Part shown: positions 1-12,693 of the stretch, piece after piece
How positions within the stretch are numbered: position 1 is the stretch's first letter
How the letters are laid out: every line of letters begins with the position of its first letter
Notes under the pieces: generated by a model
Told to the model about the DNA's origin: nothing
Databases searched by the model: none
Seen by the model: the letters and a program-made list of their open reading frames with translations, nothing else
Assembly (NCBI GenBank): GCA_000697665.1
Contig: KL197713.1
Span: forward strand, 177,323-241,322
Source of the DNA: Jaapia argillacea MUCL 33604
Taxonomy: Eukaryota > Basidiomycota > Agaricomycetes > Jaapiales > Jaapiaceae
Direction of reading: 5' to 3'
Length of the DNA stretch: 64,000 nucleotides
Program-made: the position numbers and the translations under genes

Positions 1-481
1 TCACCCTCCCACCAGTCCACTACTGACCCCATAAATACATGTTTATTCCTTCCTAAAAATTAGGATTATTTTATGACTTTTCACGATTTTTCGCGATTTA
101 AAGCATGAGGTGGTGATCATTGTGTCCCGTCGTCGTCCACGGCGTCGAGCGCGCTGAATGCACACGGCGACAGCGCGTATTTGCTCTTATTTACGTGTGG
201 CTGATTCCGCCTGCTCACCGATTGCCCGGATGGCGTCCGAATTTTGACTATTTCTTGGTTCTCTGTCACGTTTGACACCTGTCATATCTAGCCGAATGAG
301 ACCAATCGAACCTATACTCCCTCCCAGTCTGCTCGATCAAAGTATCGAGATTTTAGCACAGCCATCAGATCTCTCTGGATTTCTTCCACTGATCAGAACC
401 TTAATTCACAGAACTTCATGATCAGACGTCGCTAATCAACTCACAACACTTCACAATATGTAGATAACAAGCATCGTTACC
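1..481. other. Intergenic stretch upstream of the SDR gene
   Basis: I see no coding exon or RNA gene here. The right part is presumably the promoter and 5' leader of the plus-strand gene that begins at 482. The left part may belong to a neighbour outside the window. Confidence 0.4.
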
Positions 482-2314
482 ATGTTCACTGTCAGTGTCT
501 CCCCACATAATGTCTATCTTTCCCCCAAAGCCTACCGCCATCATCTTGGGTGATAGTGTACTTCTTGTTAACTCTCGTCATTTCTAACTGGTACAAATGG
601 CTTCCAGGAGGCCTAAATACGTACTCTCGAGCACTTGCGGCCCACCTCGTTCCGGTGCAAGGCCAGCCCCTGGTGTCTGTAAGGTCCTTTCTTGATTTTT
701 TGTACTAAATCGCTACATACCTATTCAGCACCTTCGTATAGTGGACAAGTTCTCTGTCTCCCCACCAACCTGGTAGGCACCCTTGGTACTTGCATTGTTG
801 ACTCAATGTGAACCGACATTCTATACAGCTATATCGGCGCTGAGTTCCCGAAAGTACTCACCCAGCCCATTGTCGAGTACCGACAAGCGAATCTGACTGT
901 GACGGGTGAGTCGTGGTCCATTGCTTGACTTTTACCTGGTGATCTAGCCATTGCCACTTAGCTACGGTGTCCTCTGTTTTCGACCCGCCTGCGGGTCGGG
1001 ACCAGTACTCGTACGTATTTGACTTCACAGGTGAACCTCGGCATGACCGACATGAAGATGTGAGCTTCACTTTGGGTTTTTTGGTAGCGGATGGATCGAT
1101 GTCGCTTCGACAGGTTCAAATAGCAAGCACATTGAATGTTGCGCGGCTAGTGGGTCAGGAAGCAGCCCGGCGACGGGTCAAAGCCTACGTACGGTTGCAG
1201 CTCCCATTCTATAATACCCCAGAGAAAGGCTCGCACGAAGAGAAAGAGGACATAAAGCCCGTCGGTGCTCATGGCATTTGGTGGCACGAGACCCTTCGGA
1301 CGCTCGCAGCGATAGCGAGGTGGGTATTCTCTCACCTCCCCTATAAACAAAGTCCTACTGACGTTCAATAGTTTGAATTTAGTAGTCGTCCGTGCAGGAT
1401 ATATATATGGTCCTTACCTGGATTTCGGCTTATGTACGCACACAGATTTCGTTGCTCAGACGTAGTTAACGCATTTAACTATGACTCTGTCGCAGTTCCT
1501 GCAGTGATGGCTTGCGCGGCAACCTACGGCTTTGTTAATCAACCCCTGAAAGTCCTGTAAGCTTCCCCTGTTGCTTTGTCCATTCCCTCCAACTAATACA
1601 CACAACATCCCAGTTGGTCTCCTGGAAAATTTCCTGTCAATACAGTGCACATCGATGACGTGGTAGGCAGCCTTTGGGCGTGCGCGAGCTGGATGGCGCA
1701 TTTGGGCCGAGTGCAGGCAGACAGTATTGCGGGAGAAGTAATTCACTTTCACAACGACAAATCAAGGATCAAGGACCTGGAAGGGGTGGCTCCGCATGAT
1801 TCCAAAATCGTCGCTCCCTTGTTTAACATCGTACGAGAATTTACCAGATCCCGCCGCTGGCTCTGAGGTTTATTCTCTAGGTCGACGACAGCAACACAAC
1901 ATTCATCAGTTGGGTCAACTCCGTGGCCGCCCTATTTGGGACAACCACGGAGTATTTTGATCTTATGCATCGGACCCTGGCCAAAGTAAGCAATATCCAC
2001 CACGGTCAGATACCTTGGCTAACGTCTCCTTGTAGTTTATGATGGAGGAAATTGCGGAAGAAATCAATGGAGAACACGTCGGCATTTGGACGACTATGAT
2101 CACAACCTCCGATCCTCCGGTGTCCAATACCCCCTTGTCTCCATACATCGATGCTAGGATGCTCGACAAACATGTAGTTGGGTTGAATAATGGGAAGATA
2201 AAGAGTGTCGTCGGGTATCGTCTGCAGCGACCTCAGTTTGGACAGGTTGCGTTGAGAGAAATGGTTGATAAATGGAAGGTGGAAGGGACTTGGCCCATCC
2301 AAGCCACCCTTTAA
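482..2314 (+). CDS. NAD(P)-binding short-chain dehydrogenase/reductase-like protein
   Basis: This multi-exon gene encodes an atypical or extended SDR with a Rossmann fold; its substrate is unknown. The start is ATG at 482, followed by a 9-nt coding exon (482-490), and exon 2 begins at 531. Joined exons give a glycine-containing nucleotide-binding start (AIILGGLNTYSRALAAHLV), then PTTYIGAEFPKVLTQPIVEY, then the exon at 969-1318 with VFDPPAGRDQYSYVFDFTGE and GIWWHETLRTLAAI. Later exons hold VDDVVGSLWACASWMA (1648-1803) and, after 1880, a C-terminal half ending VDKWKVEGTWP before the stop at 2314. This series of blocks matches a fungal family annotated as NAD-dependent epimerase-like proteins. 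The region around 1380-1470 (residues resembling IVVRAGYIYGPYLDFG) reads well only after splicing, so its exon edges are uncertain. It is convergent with the ARF exchange-factor gene. Confidence 0.72.
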
Positions 2315-2597
2315 GTGTATTGCGACCCTCGCCTGTAGGCTTCAAGCCTCTCCGTCAGGGTCTTTTCGCTCCCAAATTTCTATTCTTTACTATACCTATC
2401 CCTTTGTGGGTCGCCCGCTGCGAATCATTTTAATAGTATCTGTCCGATGTACATCTGCCCGTTCCTCATACATAGGTCACATTTACTCAGTCCCGGAATC
2501 TACAAATCTACAAAATGGCTGTGATGAAGAGTGGTACGAGAATCCAATGCCGCCTGCAATGTCTAACAGTCTAGACTGAGGCCACTGAAGCCATGAT

Positions 2598-5500
2598 TCA
2601 GAGTGAAGTCTCCACACTGGGATCCGGTGGAGCAGAGGGTGGATTCGGTGGTGGAATTACTTCCTCTAAGAATCTCGGGAGGAATGCTTCGATCTTTTGG
2701 TGGGTGACTTGCCAGAGTCCTTGTGGTTGTGGCTGGTTTTCATCTTCATTTGGCGAAGGTGGCGCAAGTATTCCCGTCGCGTTCATGACCAAGATCACGT
2801 TCTTCAGTGATTCAGGAATAGCCTCGTGCTAGATCGGTAGGTTAGTCAGTATTTGCATTGAGGTCCAGCGACGGTACCAACCATGGTGTCGGTTGTGTCG
2901 TCCCTCATGAACCGCTCCAGTATATCGAGGACTTGCAGCCAGACCAGTTTTAGGCCCGGTTCAGATTGTCCTTCTCGAATTTCGAAATGCATGAAAGCCT
3001 TGCAAAGAAGCACCGAAGCTCGCAGGCGAGTTTCAGGCATGCCTTGAGGATCGAGTTGGAAGACTTGTGGCTTTAGCAAAGAGTCTAGCAGAGGGAAAAT
3101 GACAACACTGAAAGTGTCTTGCGCTTCATCGTAATCGTGGAGACCGAAAGCCATGTTGGGTCCTAAGAGTATGCGTTGCAACTGGCTGATGGCATTGTGC
3201 CGGACTTCACGCGATGCGTTCGTAGACTGGCGACTGAGAGCCGTCAAGAGCGGCAAACAAATTCGCCGCCACTCTACAGGAAGGATACAATCAGCCGACG
3301 ACAAGATTGCGAAGGAAGAGCATCACCTTGACCGGGATTGGAGCTTGATTCCAATAGGCGAGGAATAGATTTATGAAGGAGCGAGAGTACTTCGATGGCT
3401 CTCCGACCGCGATCCACGACATGAGAACTGGATGGCACGCTCAACATCGGAAAAATACCGGCAGCAACTCTGACCTACTTCGATGAATTTATCATTGCAC
3501 CGCGCCGACCTTGCCTCTGTTGTCCGATGACTGTAGTCCCAGCCGCGGATGCAAATTCCTCCAAGATGTCGACAAGGCCGAGGAAGTTGTCCAAGGTGAC
3601 TTTTTGAACAGGGGCGTCGGATGCAATCCGCTCTATGAGATCGAATGATTGACCGGCTGCTTCGCCATGCTGAATGGTTTTGCGAAGGAGAGTGAAAATG
3701 AGATTCCACTCCGTTTGGGAACTGAATTGTCACCTGTAAGTCAGGCGAAGACATACGGGGAAAAGGCGTACCTAACGATATCCGGGGAATCCTGCAAGAC
3801 AAGAACGAGGCCGGAAACAATTTGCTCACCGACCGAGCCCGCGACTGCGGGTGGGAGACTGCCAAGAAGATCAAATGATACGTAAACTTGGTCTCGGAGG
3901 GAAGCCTGAATTGATTATGAGATTGGGAATGGAGAGCGTGGAATATTTGTGGGAGCCTGACCTTATGAGCCACAATACGACACAAACGTAGCAACCCAAC
4001 GACGGCTCGTTCTATCAACAGGACACTGTACTGATGGGGGACGGAAAGCAGGGAAGAAAGGTGCTCAAACAGTATAGGCCTAGGAGTAATGTTCAGTTAT
4101 TGCGATGGTAAAGGGCTTAGGACTGACCATATATCCTCGATATATTGAGGAGTGTGACTTGCGATGCTGACCATCGTTTCCAAGAGGAAGACTGAAGCGG
4201 GATCATAGGGCAAGGTGTGCCCATCTAAAGGGGGAAGAGCGGTATCGAATGCCGAGGAGACGTCATCCGATTCTTGTCGCAACCTAGCCACTGTACGCTC
4301 ATGGGCAAGGGCCTCAAGCGCACGGACCACCGCGACCAATGGTTCCAAATCGAGTTGCCTTGCGCCTCTTGTAAGCCCAAGGTAGAAGGTGTCTGCGGAA
4401 CACTCACATAATCTGGGCGTAAAGCTCATCTAGTCGACATGACGTGATACAGTCCATTGTACAGAGCGTGCTTTCAACGTCGGCATCGGTGGCGTCTGGG
4501 ATCTCCGCCTCGGAGTTGGATGAGTAAGGCGTCATGAGGTAGGACGAAAGGGTTGACAATAGACCGCCCTCGCTTCTGGCAGTCGCCCGAGGAGGTTGAG
4601 TTCCCCGCAGAGGAATCATCGATACGCCGCCAAGGAAATCCTCCATTTGCAGCATCCGGGTTGGAAGTAGAGAATTCAAGAAGAGGTTCAGAAACATTTC
4701 AAAAATCTATCCATAGTTAGTGCATAAGAAAGAAGGGTATGAGTAGAGGACTTACCTGTGTCCAGCCCTCTCGCAAAGCGTTGCCGTTGCCGTTAACTAT
4801 GTTGAACAACACAACGGCAGCCAATTGACCCTTGAAGTTGGTTCCAAACTTCACCGACAAAGATGATACCGTGACCGACTGGCCTTCTACCTCAACGACG
4901 GGATAGTTAGGAATCGGTGTCGGTAGGACCTCGGCTAGGAGGCTGGTAGCCTGAGAAAGGGAGACAACCACGTAGTCGAAAACGTCTGGTAAATGGAAAT
5001 GACCAGCGAGGGTTGCACACTGGCGAAACCCGGCAATAGCCCTCTCAATGAAGTAATCGTCGTCGAAGCTGATGAAGGCGTAGGCGATGGCAGCGATGAT
5101 GGGCTTCCAAGAGCTTTTGAACATCTCTAAGTCAAAGGCTGCGGTGTTGCAGATGAAAAACTCCCCTAGAGACGGACCAGTTAACACTCGATTCACACCA
5201 TACGGATGATTTGAAACACTCACCTGACTGTCGCGAGCGTGCAAGGAGTTCCTTCCAAGCGTATTCGAAACCAAGCTGGCCTGTGTGTTCTTCAGGCATA
5301 ATGATTTCCTGCTTGCGAATCGATTCGTAGATATTTCTCTGGCAGCAACTTGTCAGAATGTGACACGACTGCGTTGCTACCAACTCACGAGGAACTCTAC
5401 GGAGAAGTCTGAGCGGTCATTGACACCTCGGAGATTCCGTTGGTAGTCTTCTAACGACATCCTTTTCTACTTTGCATCAAAAAAGAAGGCAATGACGTCT

Positions 5501-8108
5501 TGGATTAACGCTCACCCGGATCTGGGGGTTGTGTAAGTCTGTGTTGAGCATAATCACGGAGTATGCCAGGACATAGACAGCATCTTGACTCTTGATCTCG
5601 GCTATTTGATCAAATGAAATGGGGCAATGCTTAGGTTGCAGAAAACGATGAAAGCGATAACTATCAACCTACCTGGTTGGGATGCGAAGTATATCTCAGC
5701 AAAAGTTTCGGTAATGCGAGATATCTGTTGGGATTCTCCAGGTAGTCGGAATGTTTCCAGAAGCTCTCGCATAGCATCTGCTACTTGTTTCTTTGGAGAA
5801 GGTCAGTCAACGTGCAGTAGGAATCCAGATGGTGAACTGACATTCGTGAAATCAAACAAGCCGATGAATGCCTTCAAGACATCGAGATTCTCCGGTTTAG
5901 AGATATAGTCACCGAGGAGCCGCTTGTCCAGGCGAGTACAGCTCTTCAAGAATTTGGCAAGACTGAGGGGCCGGGATACATCCGGCGATAGGTCTGCAAA
6001 TATTAATCCGTTCTCCTCCAAGAAAGATATGCCCGTTTTGGGCTTAGCATTAAAGCGAGCAGCACCCGTCATCACCAACATCTTCTGAGATTTCTTCTTC
6101 AACAAATCCTCCGGCTGAGCAAAAGTCTGGGAGAAAGTTATTGAGGGTGAATGAGCACTCCAAAGAAACGCCTTGTAAACTCACAGATGGCCATGGCTGA
6201 CTCGACTGGAGAAAGATAGAGGCTTAGTGTCGGGTAACGGAGAAGGGGAAAATACGGACACCGTCAGCTCGTGCAGCCATATGATTCACGAAGGCCAGCA
6301 GAAGATCTAAACATAGATATTGCGAGTTTTGTTGTAATGCTTCGAATCCTCCTGCGAAGGGAGACGGACGAACACCCTTGATGAAAATAGTGTCATCACT
6401 ATATATATGCGCGGATATAAATCTAAGGAGCTTACTCTGGTGAGAAAGTCTACCAGTCGCTCGAAGAGGTCTTCGCAATTGATATCACAGTCATAGTTGG
6501 TATAACAATCAACCGCAAAACTTGGATGACGAGCAATTTGGCATAGAATCTCCATCATGAGCTCTCGAGTTTCTCCTCGAGCAGGGTTTACGAAAGGCCT
6601 TGGTGGTGTCGGACTCGCCTTCTCACCCTCTCCGCCAGCCGCCGGACTCATGTAAGGCGAGGCGACGGAAGGAGTACTTGAACGAGGGGTTCCTTTCTGA
6701 CTACCTGAAGGGGGCGGAACAAGGCGATCAATCGTAAAGGCTAAGAATAACTCCTGTTGCAACTTCAGCCGTCTACGCATGGTGTTGAACATCGTGGAGA
6801 TGGTCCGCAAAGCCATGTGAAGGACACCAGGATTTTCCGAGCGGGCGAGCTGGAACATAAATTTGCACCCATCGTTGAGGACCAATGCTGCCAACGAAGG
6901 AAATTCGCCTATTCGTGGGCCCGAAACCTCGAAAGCTACGTTCAGGATGCCAAGAGCGGTGAGGCGTGTGGAATCAGTATGTAGACGATCGTTCGGATCC
7001 AGAATGTTGATGAGGACGCGGAGCAGTTCCACAATGGAAGGCAGGCCAACTGGTAAAGAGAAACAGGGTCAACACAAGAGGTATGAAAGGGTCAATAAAG
7101 CGTCACATTCTGGTTTTGGTGCGTTTGAATCTTCAGGATTGAAGCCTCCTTGATGATGTTCATCGGGGGTATTATCTGCACCTTGTGAGGAGGTACTATC
7201 GTCGACCAGTGGCAGGCTTGTCGAGACAGACATTGATAGTTCCCCTTGCGGAACATCGTCTGCGCTCTGTAGTTTTCGCTCTTCCTCCACTGGATCGAGT
7301 GCATGGAGCCTTGAGAAAATATTTCTGACGATGTCATGCATAGTGGATTCGGCGGAGCGTCGAAGGATTTCTAAGGATGATAGTAAGGACTGTGAACCAC
7401 GTTAAAAGAAGTATTAAGCCCAACCACTCAGCCGCATCTGGCAGCAAGTCGTCAAAACCGTTTCGAGCATCTCGCAAACCTCCATATCTCCCAAAGAGCC
7501 GCCAACGGGGCCACAAATACTATCTTGTATTACCATCAGGATCTTGAGTAGCACAACTTCGTCGCCCGATGAATCGCTAGCGTCGAACTTGCAATGTGAG
7601 ACGGTGCTACTAAGCTCGCCGAGTGCTTTCTCGAGGGAGGGAGAGTTGGTTGTGATGAGTCCGCAAATAAAGAAATTGTGAAGGGCTGAGAGAGCGGCGG
7701 AGGTGATAGGTCCTGTCGATAGTGGCGATCGAATGATGGCAAAGAATGGAGCGAGTAAGGTGGGGAGAGGGAGGGTCTCGATGTCTATCAAAGGAGTCAG
7801 TCTCTTCAGACAGTCATCTCCAATATATGCAACGAACCGTCAACATCTCTCACCACCCGCTTAAGATCCTGGAAGCCAGCCATCAACTCCCGCTCTCGTC
7901 CCCCTCGCTGACTGCCATGGGAGCTGGAGGACGGTACAGAAAGTCTGAGGCCGAGATTGCTTGCCAGGGTAGAGTCTCTCGCATTGAATGTATGCGCTGA
8001 TGACGCCCAACGAGAGTTCTTGCGCATCACAGAGGTGACAGATAATATCTCTGCTTCAAGTACATGCTTGAGAGTGACGGTTCCGTTTGCCGGTGAGTAC
8101 GGCAACAT
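2598..8108 (-). CDS. GEA2: GEA1/GEA2/GBF1-type ARF guanine nucleotide exchange factor (Sec7 domain)
   Basis: This large gene with many introns encodes the Golgi exchange factor that loads ARF GTPases with GTP to start COPI coat formation. From the N terminus: the DCB domain ([17 protein letters not shown]; then [20 protein letters not shown] at 7.5-7.8 kb), the HUS domain ([20 protein letters not shown], and a block ending [20 protein letters not shown] at 6.5-6.6 kb), and the Sec7 domain at 5.6-6.1 kb. The Sec7 part contains [20 protein letters not shown] and the glutamic-finger motif [10 protein letters not shown], read on the minus strand near 5730. The HDS-type C-terminal region fills the remainder and ends ...[10 protein letters not shown] before the stop at 2598. 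I chose ATG 8108 because it leads directly into the DCB block. An upstream ATG at 8233 could add a leader exon but reads out of frame without another intron. A single gene of this size fits the family (about 1,500 residues). Confidence 0.88.
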
Positions 8109-8392
8109 CTCAAATTATAGGCGAGAATGATGGGATACACCAAGGTTTGGAGCGATGCTAGCTCGTCGAACAGCGATGTAGAAGTATCAAGCTGAGCAGT
8201 ACTTGGACGCTCGATCAGACACGTCGAAGACACTCACGGATGCGTCTGCACGTGGCAACACGACGCGGTACCGTGGACCAAGTCGATTGTCATTGGGTTT
8301 GAGGCTCAAGTACTCCGCGAATATACGGGCAGGCAGGAACAGGTAGAACAACCAGACAACACAGCAAACTAACAGGACAATTTCCATTCTAA

Positions 8393-9681
8393 CTACTGTT
8401 GCCCCGATGGTTGAGCAGCCTCCGCCTCTCCCACTCTCGAGCTCATCGCAGCCTGACCCGCAGCCGTCGCAGCAAGTCTCGATCGTTTCCTCTCCGCCTC
8501 TGCAATCCTCTTCAATCAAATGATACTGAGGTGATATATGGGGGGACTCACCGGCTTCCTTCTCCCGTTCAATTTCTTGTACAATAGCCTCGATCTGCGG
8601 GAGATCCAAGTTCTACGAGAATGTCAGGCCCCACTAGTTTCAAATGGATAGAAACCGAACGTACCGTGACCTTCCCATAACTCTCCATGACACTAATCTC
8701 AATATTTTTGGCTCCGGTTTGGACAACTTCGAGTAAGCTCTTCACGGTGAGTTTGATCGTTTCGTCCCTCGTCATATCATCTTTGTGATTCTTCTCGAGG
8801 AATTCACGGACTGTCTTTGAAGATCGGCCGATTGCGTTGGCCTGAGATATCAAAGCCCAAACATCAACAAGGGAACATCACCAAGATAGTACCAACATAC
8901 CTTCCAGGCACTGTAGATGCCACTTGGTTCTGTCATGTATAACCTGGGTCGGGTATCATGAGGATCGAACCCAACAATCAGGGTGGAGATCCCGAATGGT
9001 CGGACGCCACCAGATTGTGTGTAACGCTGAAAACGAAGAGAAGAGATCTGTCTCAAGTAAATGGACGCGTAATGTTCACTTTGACTGACCTGTTGGATAC
9101 CGGCAATATGTCTCGTGATATACTCAACGGTAACAGGATCTTCAACAGTCAAACGATGACTCTGACATTCTATGCGAGCCTTGTCGATCAACACTCGTCC
9201 ATCGGCAGTAAGACCTATTAATACCAGGATCTAAGCTTCACACTAACCGGATCCAAGTAGAGTGAAGGACAATACCAGCAAAAGCGAGACAGACATGATC
9301 GTCCAACATGACGACTTTACGAACTGTCCGAGGATCTTGTAACTGAAGGACAGACTTCTTCTCCACACCCAACACGACGACGTCCTTGCCTCGTACACCA
9401 ACCTACAACCACCAATTCAGAACGAGATCCACTGGCGGAAACGTTGAGAACGGACTCACAGCACAAGTTCCCTTCCTCACCGCTTCTAGAGCGTACTCGA
9501 CCTATCAAGTTCCAACGATCCACGGTCAGAAACCCAACATGGGCGCGACGAACACCCAGCACTAACTTGGAACAAGTGGCCATCAGGAGAGAAAACAGTG
9601 AGAGCTGTGGGGGGGTGGCTTCTCAGTCTAACTCTCAGAGGAATTGGGGGAGGACATACCGCGATCGTAGGACCTAGACAT
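8393..9681 (-). CDS. PRE6: 20S proteasome subunit alpha4 (PSMA7/Pre6 type)
   Basis: This is a structural alpha subunit of the 20S proteasome outer ring. The spliced N terminus reads [34 protein letters not shown], the alpha-subunit signature in which the N-terminal segment gates the channel. Further blocks are [69 protein letters not shown] and [18 protein letters not shown]. These order and match alpha4 better than alpha3 or alpha7. Near the C terminus an intron follows EREKEA; using the acceptor TGCAG before AGGCGGAGAG gives an Ala-rich charged tail ([15 protein letters not shown]...) ending at the TAG at 8393-8395. The start is the ATG complementary to 9679-9681. It is divergent from TFB3. 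Confidence 0.92.
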
Positions 9682-9895
9682 TTCGGATACTAGCTATGTA
9701 GCAGAACGTTACAACGAGACTCAAGTCCTTCAAGCATTACGCGTCCAGGACGCGTGGTGGCTGATATTTCCTTACGTAATATTATTCCAATTGTGGATAA
9801 GCATTACCAGACTGAGTTGAATAAGCAACACCCGTTGTTAAATTACACATTTATCTGAATCCTCTAGCAGTCACAGTCAGCTCATTCCGCCCACC
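9682..9895. promoter_or_regulatory. Divergent promoter between PRE6 and TFB3 with two ACGCGT motifs
   Basis: The 214-bp gap separates two divergent start codons. Two copies of ACGCGT (9739-9744 and 9750-9755) lie 11 bp apart. ACGCGT is the Mlu cell-cycle box bound by MBF in ascomycete yeasts; whether it works so here is inference. Confidence 0.4.
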
Positions 9896-11314
9896 ATGTC
9901 CACTACAACCCGCGCCTCCAACATGGGTGGCTGGCTCCGCGGAACCACAATCCGAAAAGGCCTCTCAACATCCTCCAACCCCCACACCCGTTCCGCCTCC
10001 CCCCAAGTCCAAAGCACCTCCACAACCATCTTCGGCGGAGGCGTCAAAGATCCCTCTGGTCGCGTATCAGAATTCTACGTACGTTTCTTCCCCCTCCCCC
10101 TAAGGTTGTAGGCTAAGCTCCTGGGCTAATGTGGCGATTGGTAGAGCAAAGAGGATGTATGTCCAGTATGTAAATCCGATCGGTTCCTCAATCCAAAACT
10201 CCGTTTGTTGGTTAGCTCGTGTTATCATAAAATGTGTGTCGTACCGTCCCCACACCCTATCTCGTTCCCAGTGCCTCCGTCCTGTTGCTTCATTGTTACG
10301 GTACAGTGCTGATTCTTGACGTGTGACACAGGTGTGAATCATGTATAGACCGATTATTCACCCTAGGTCCCGCACCCTGTCCAATCTGCACCAAAACCCT
10401 CCGAAAACTAGCCTTCACACCCCAAACATTCGAAGACCTAGAAGTCGAAAAAGAAGTATCCATCCGTCGCCGAATAAACAAAGAGTACGCTTTCCCCCCA
10501 CCCTCTCTTCGCCACACCACTCCTAACTTCCCACAGATTCAACCGCCGCCGAGAAGACTTCCCCGACCTCCGTGCTTATAATGACTACCTCGAAGAACTA
10601 GAAGACATAATCTTCAACCTAATCAATAACCTCGAACCTACCCAAACCGAAGCACGTATAACAGCCCTCCGCGCACTCTCCTCCCAATCCCAAACCGAAA
10701 CCAACTTAGCGCTAGAAGCGGCCTACGCACAATCCCTCCTCGCCCAAGAAGAAGCAGAAAAACAGGAACGTCAAGCTCGTGCCCTAGCAGCCCAAAAAGA
10801 AGAGGACGAAGAGAGGGAAGAAAGAGAGAGAGACAAAGCTAGAGTTATCGAGTTGCTTGAGAGGAGTCAAGTAGGTGAAGAAGAAGCTTGGAAATTGATC
10901 GAAAAAAGTAGGAGGGAAGCAGCTGCCAAGAAGAAGAAAGCGAAACAAACAGCATCAGCACAAGCCCAAGCCCAACTCAACGCCCGTCTCCTCCGAACTC
11001 GTGCAGCCCAAAGTGCCGTTCTCCCCGACCCGCCACACGTCCCACTTTGTGACGATTATTATGTTTATGATGATATGTTTGAGATGAGGGAGAGGTATGA
11101 GGATCCTGCTAGTGATGCTGTTAGGAGGGATAGGGATGGGTTGATGAGAGCTGGGGGGTATAGAGTTGAAGAGGCTTGGGAGAGGGCGTTGAGGTGCGCT
11201 GTGGCGGGATTGGAGATTATGCCGTTGCAGGGATTGGGGAGTGAGTCCGAGAATGGTACGGCAACGCATCATAATGTTGATGAGGGCGGTGATGTAGTGA
11301 TGGCTATTGGATGA
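9896..11314 (+). CDS. TFB3: TFIIH/CAK assembly subunit Tfb3 (MAT1 homologue)
   Basis: Tfb3/MAT1 joins the CDK-activating kinase to the TFIIH core for RNA polymerase II transcription and nucleotide excision repair. Four exons (9896-10078, 10145-10233, 10332-10484, 10537-11314) give exactly 400 codons plus stop. The RING finger is split over three exons: residues SKEDVCPVCKSDRFLNPKL, then SSCYHKMCESCIDRLFTLG, then PAPCPICTKTLRKLAF, which supplies all eight C3HC4 ligands. The MAT1 signature follows (EFNRRREDFPDLRAYNDYLE), then a long charged coiled coil (about residues 185-260) and a less conserved C-terminal half. A basic, Ser/Thr-rich leader of about 60 residues precedes the RING, longer than in animals. 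The splice from AAAAT to GTGTGAATC is the one that keeps the RING cysteines in frame. Confidence 0.93.
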
Positions 11315-11476
11315 GAGCCTTCTCTCTCTACGAATTTAGCGTGTATATTCAATTGAAGGAGCACCTTCCCACTGTAACCTCGTATTCACTGTTAGATATT
11401 GTCACCCACTGTAGCATTAACATATGGACCTATTTAGACCCCACACAATGGAATAAAAAGCAAGAGCCAGATATCT

Positions 11477-12693
11477 TCAAACCCCAAACGCAACCGTGGT
11501 ACATCCGTAAACAGCCGACAAGATCTTCGCCTTCGTGCCTTCTCCATCATCTCCTGCGCCAGCAGCGACATAAATGGGCACGAAATGTTCCGCGCGGGGA
11601 TGTGCAAGATGGAACGACGGGTGTTGAGGGAGGGCAAGTAGTGCTTTGCGGCGTTCCTCCGCCTGAAAAGTGAAACATGAGTCATCATTAAAACACAACG
11701 AAAACAGCTAACTCACATCATCCACACTCAAAGCATCCAAAACAGCCTTATCAAACTCCTTATACGCCTTCCCAGCTCCATCCGGACTAAAACTCGAGAA
11801 ATCCCTCAAATTATGGATAGTCAACCCCCCACTCAACACCAACACCCCCTCCTCTCTCAATTTGTTGACGACTTGGCCGACCTTCCAGTTGGCTTGGGGT
11901 GAGAGGGAGGCGTCTATGGATACTTGGATTATAGGGATGGTGGTGAAGGTAGGAGAGAACATGAGACGGAAGGGCACGAAGACTCCGTGGTCGAGTCCTG
12001 GGCCTTGGAAACCGCGACCGTCTTGTCCACGGGATTGCGTGATTGGGGTCGTTCGCGCTAGTTGACCTGCCTATGTGCGAAGCATCGTGATTAGATTGGA
12101 GTGAGGACGATGAAGTGATGGAGGCTTACTTCTTTATATAATTCGACAATCCGTCTTGACAAGACACCATCCCCTCTACTCTTAAACTCCAACTCATACA
12201 ACTCCTTCTGAAACCCAAAGTAATCCATCAACAAAGGATTACTCTCTCCATAATCAGTCACCACCCTCTCCCCGCTCGTCTCCCAATGGGCACTAAAGAC
12301 CACGATAGCTTTGGGGTTGTATTTTTCGAGGAGGGCGGGACCGAAATCGCGGAGGAAGTTTGCGAGGGAGCCGTTGGGACCCATATGAGAGAGGATGGAG
12401 TCGAATGGAGATGAGGCGGTGGGAGGGAATGCGAGCATTGGGGAACCGTGTCCGAAGAAGAATGCAGGGATCTTCTTTGGGCTGGCAGGGAGCGATGCTA
12501 GAGCTGCTCGCCATTCCTGTTGTGTACGAGGGAGTACAGCAGCCGACGAATTAGTAGCCATTGATCTAGCTGCTGGGGAGACAGGGAACCGTCGGAGGAG
12601 GAATGCGAGAAAGATAGCTATGATAGCAGAGAGTACAACTTTGAGGGACACAGAGGACGCCAGTGTGAGTTGCCTGGTGGGAGTGAGAAGCAA
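11477..12693 (-). CDS. DODA/LigB-type extradiol ring-cleavage dioxygenase
   Basis: The protein belongs to the LigB superfamily of non-haem Fe(II) dioxygenases, whose members include plant and fungal 4,5-DOPA dioxygenase; the physiological substrate here is not known. Visible motifs are PAFFFGHGSPMLAF, IVVFSAHWETSGERV (metal-ligand histidines), GLDHGVFVPFRLMF, PIIQVSIDASL, VLVLSGGLTIHNLRDF and the C terminus AEHFVPIYVAAGAG...YGCTTVAFGV. There are three or four exons; the stop is TGA at 11477-11479. The first 43 residues contain a hydrophobic run (VVLSAIIAIFLAFLL) followed by RR, which resembles a signal anchor or a mitochondrial/secretory leader. An internal ATG near 12564 (MATNSSAAVL) would give the usual soluble form. 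It is convergent with TFB3, with 162 bp between. Confidence 0.86.

Noticed and set aside
8187-8609. 140-codon minus-strand frame with a Cys-rich stretch ([11 protein letters not shown])
   Set aside because: It overlaps the end of the proteasome gene in another frame; the correct splice reads the same DNA as an Ala-rich tail. The apparent Cys richness is an artefact.
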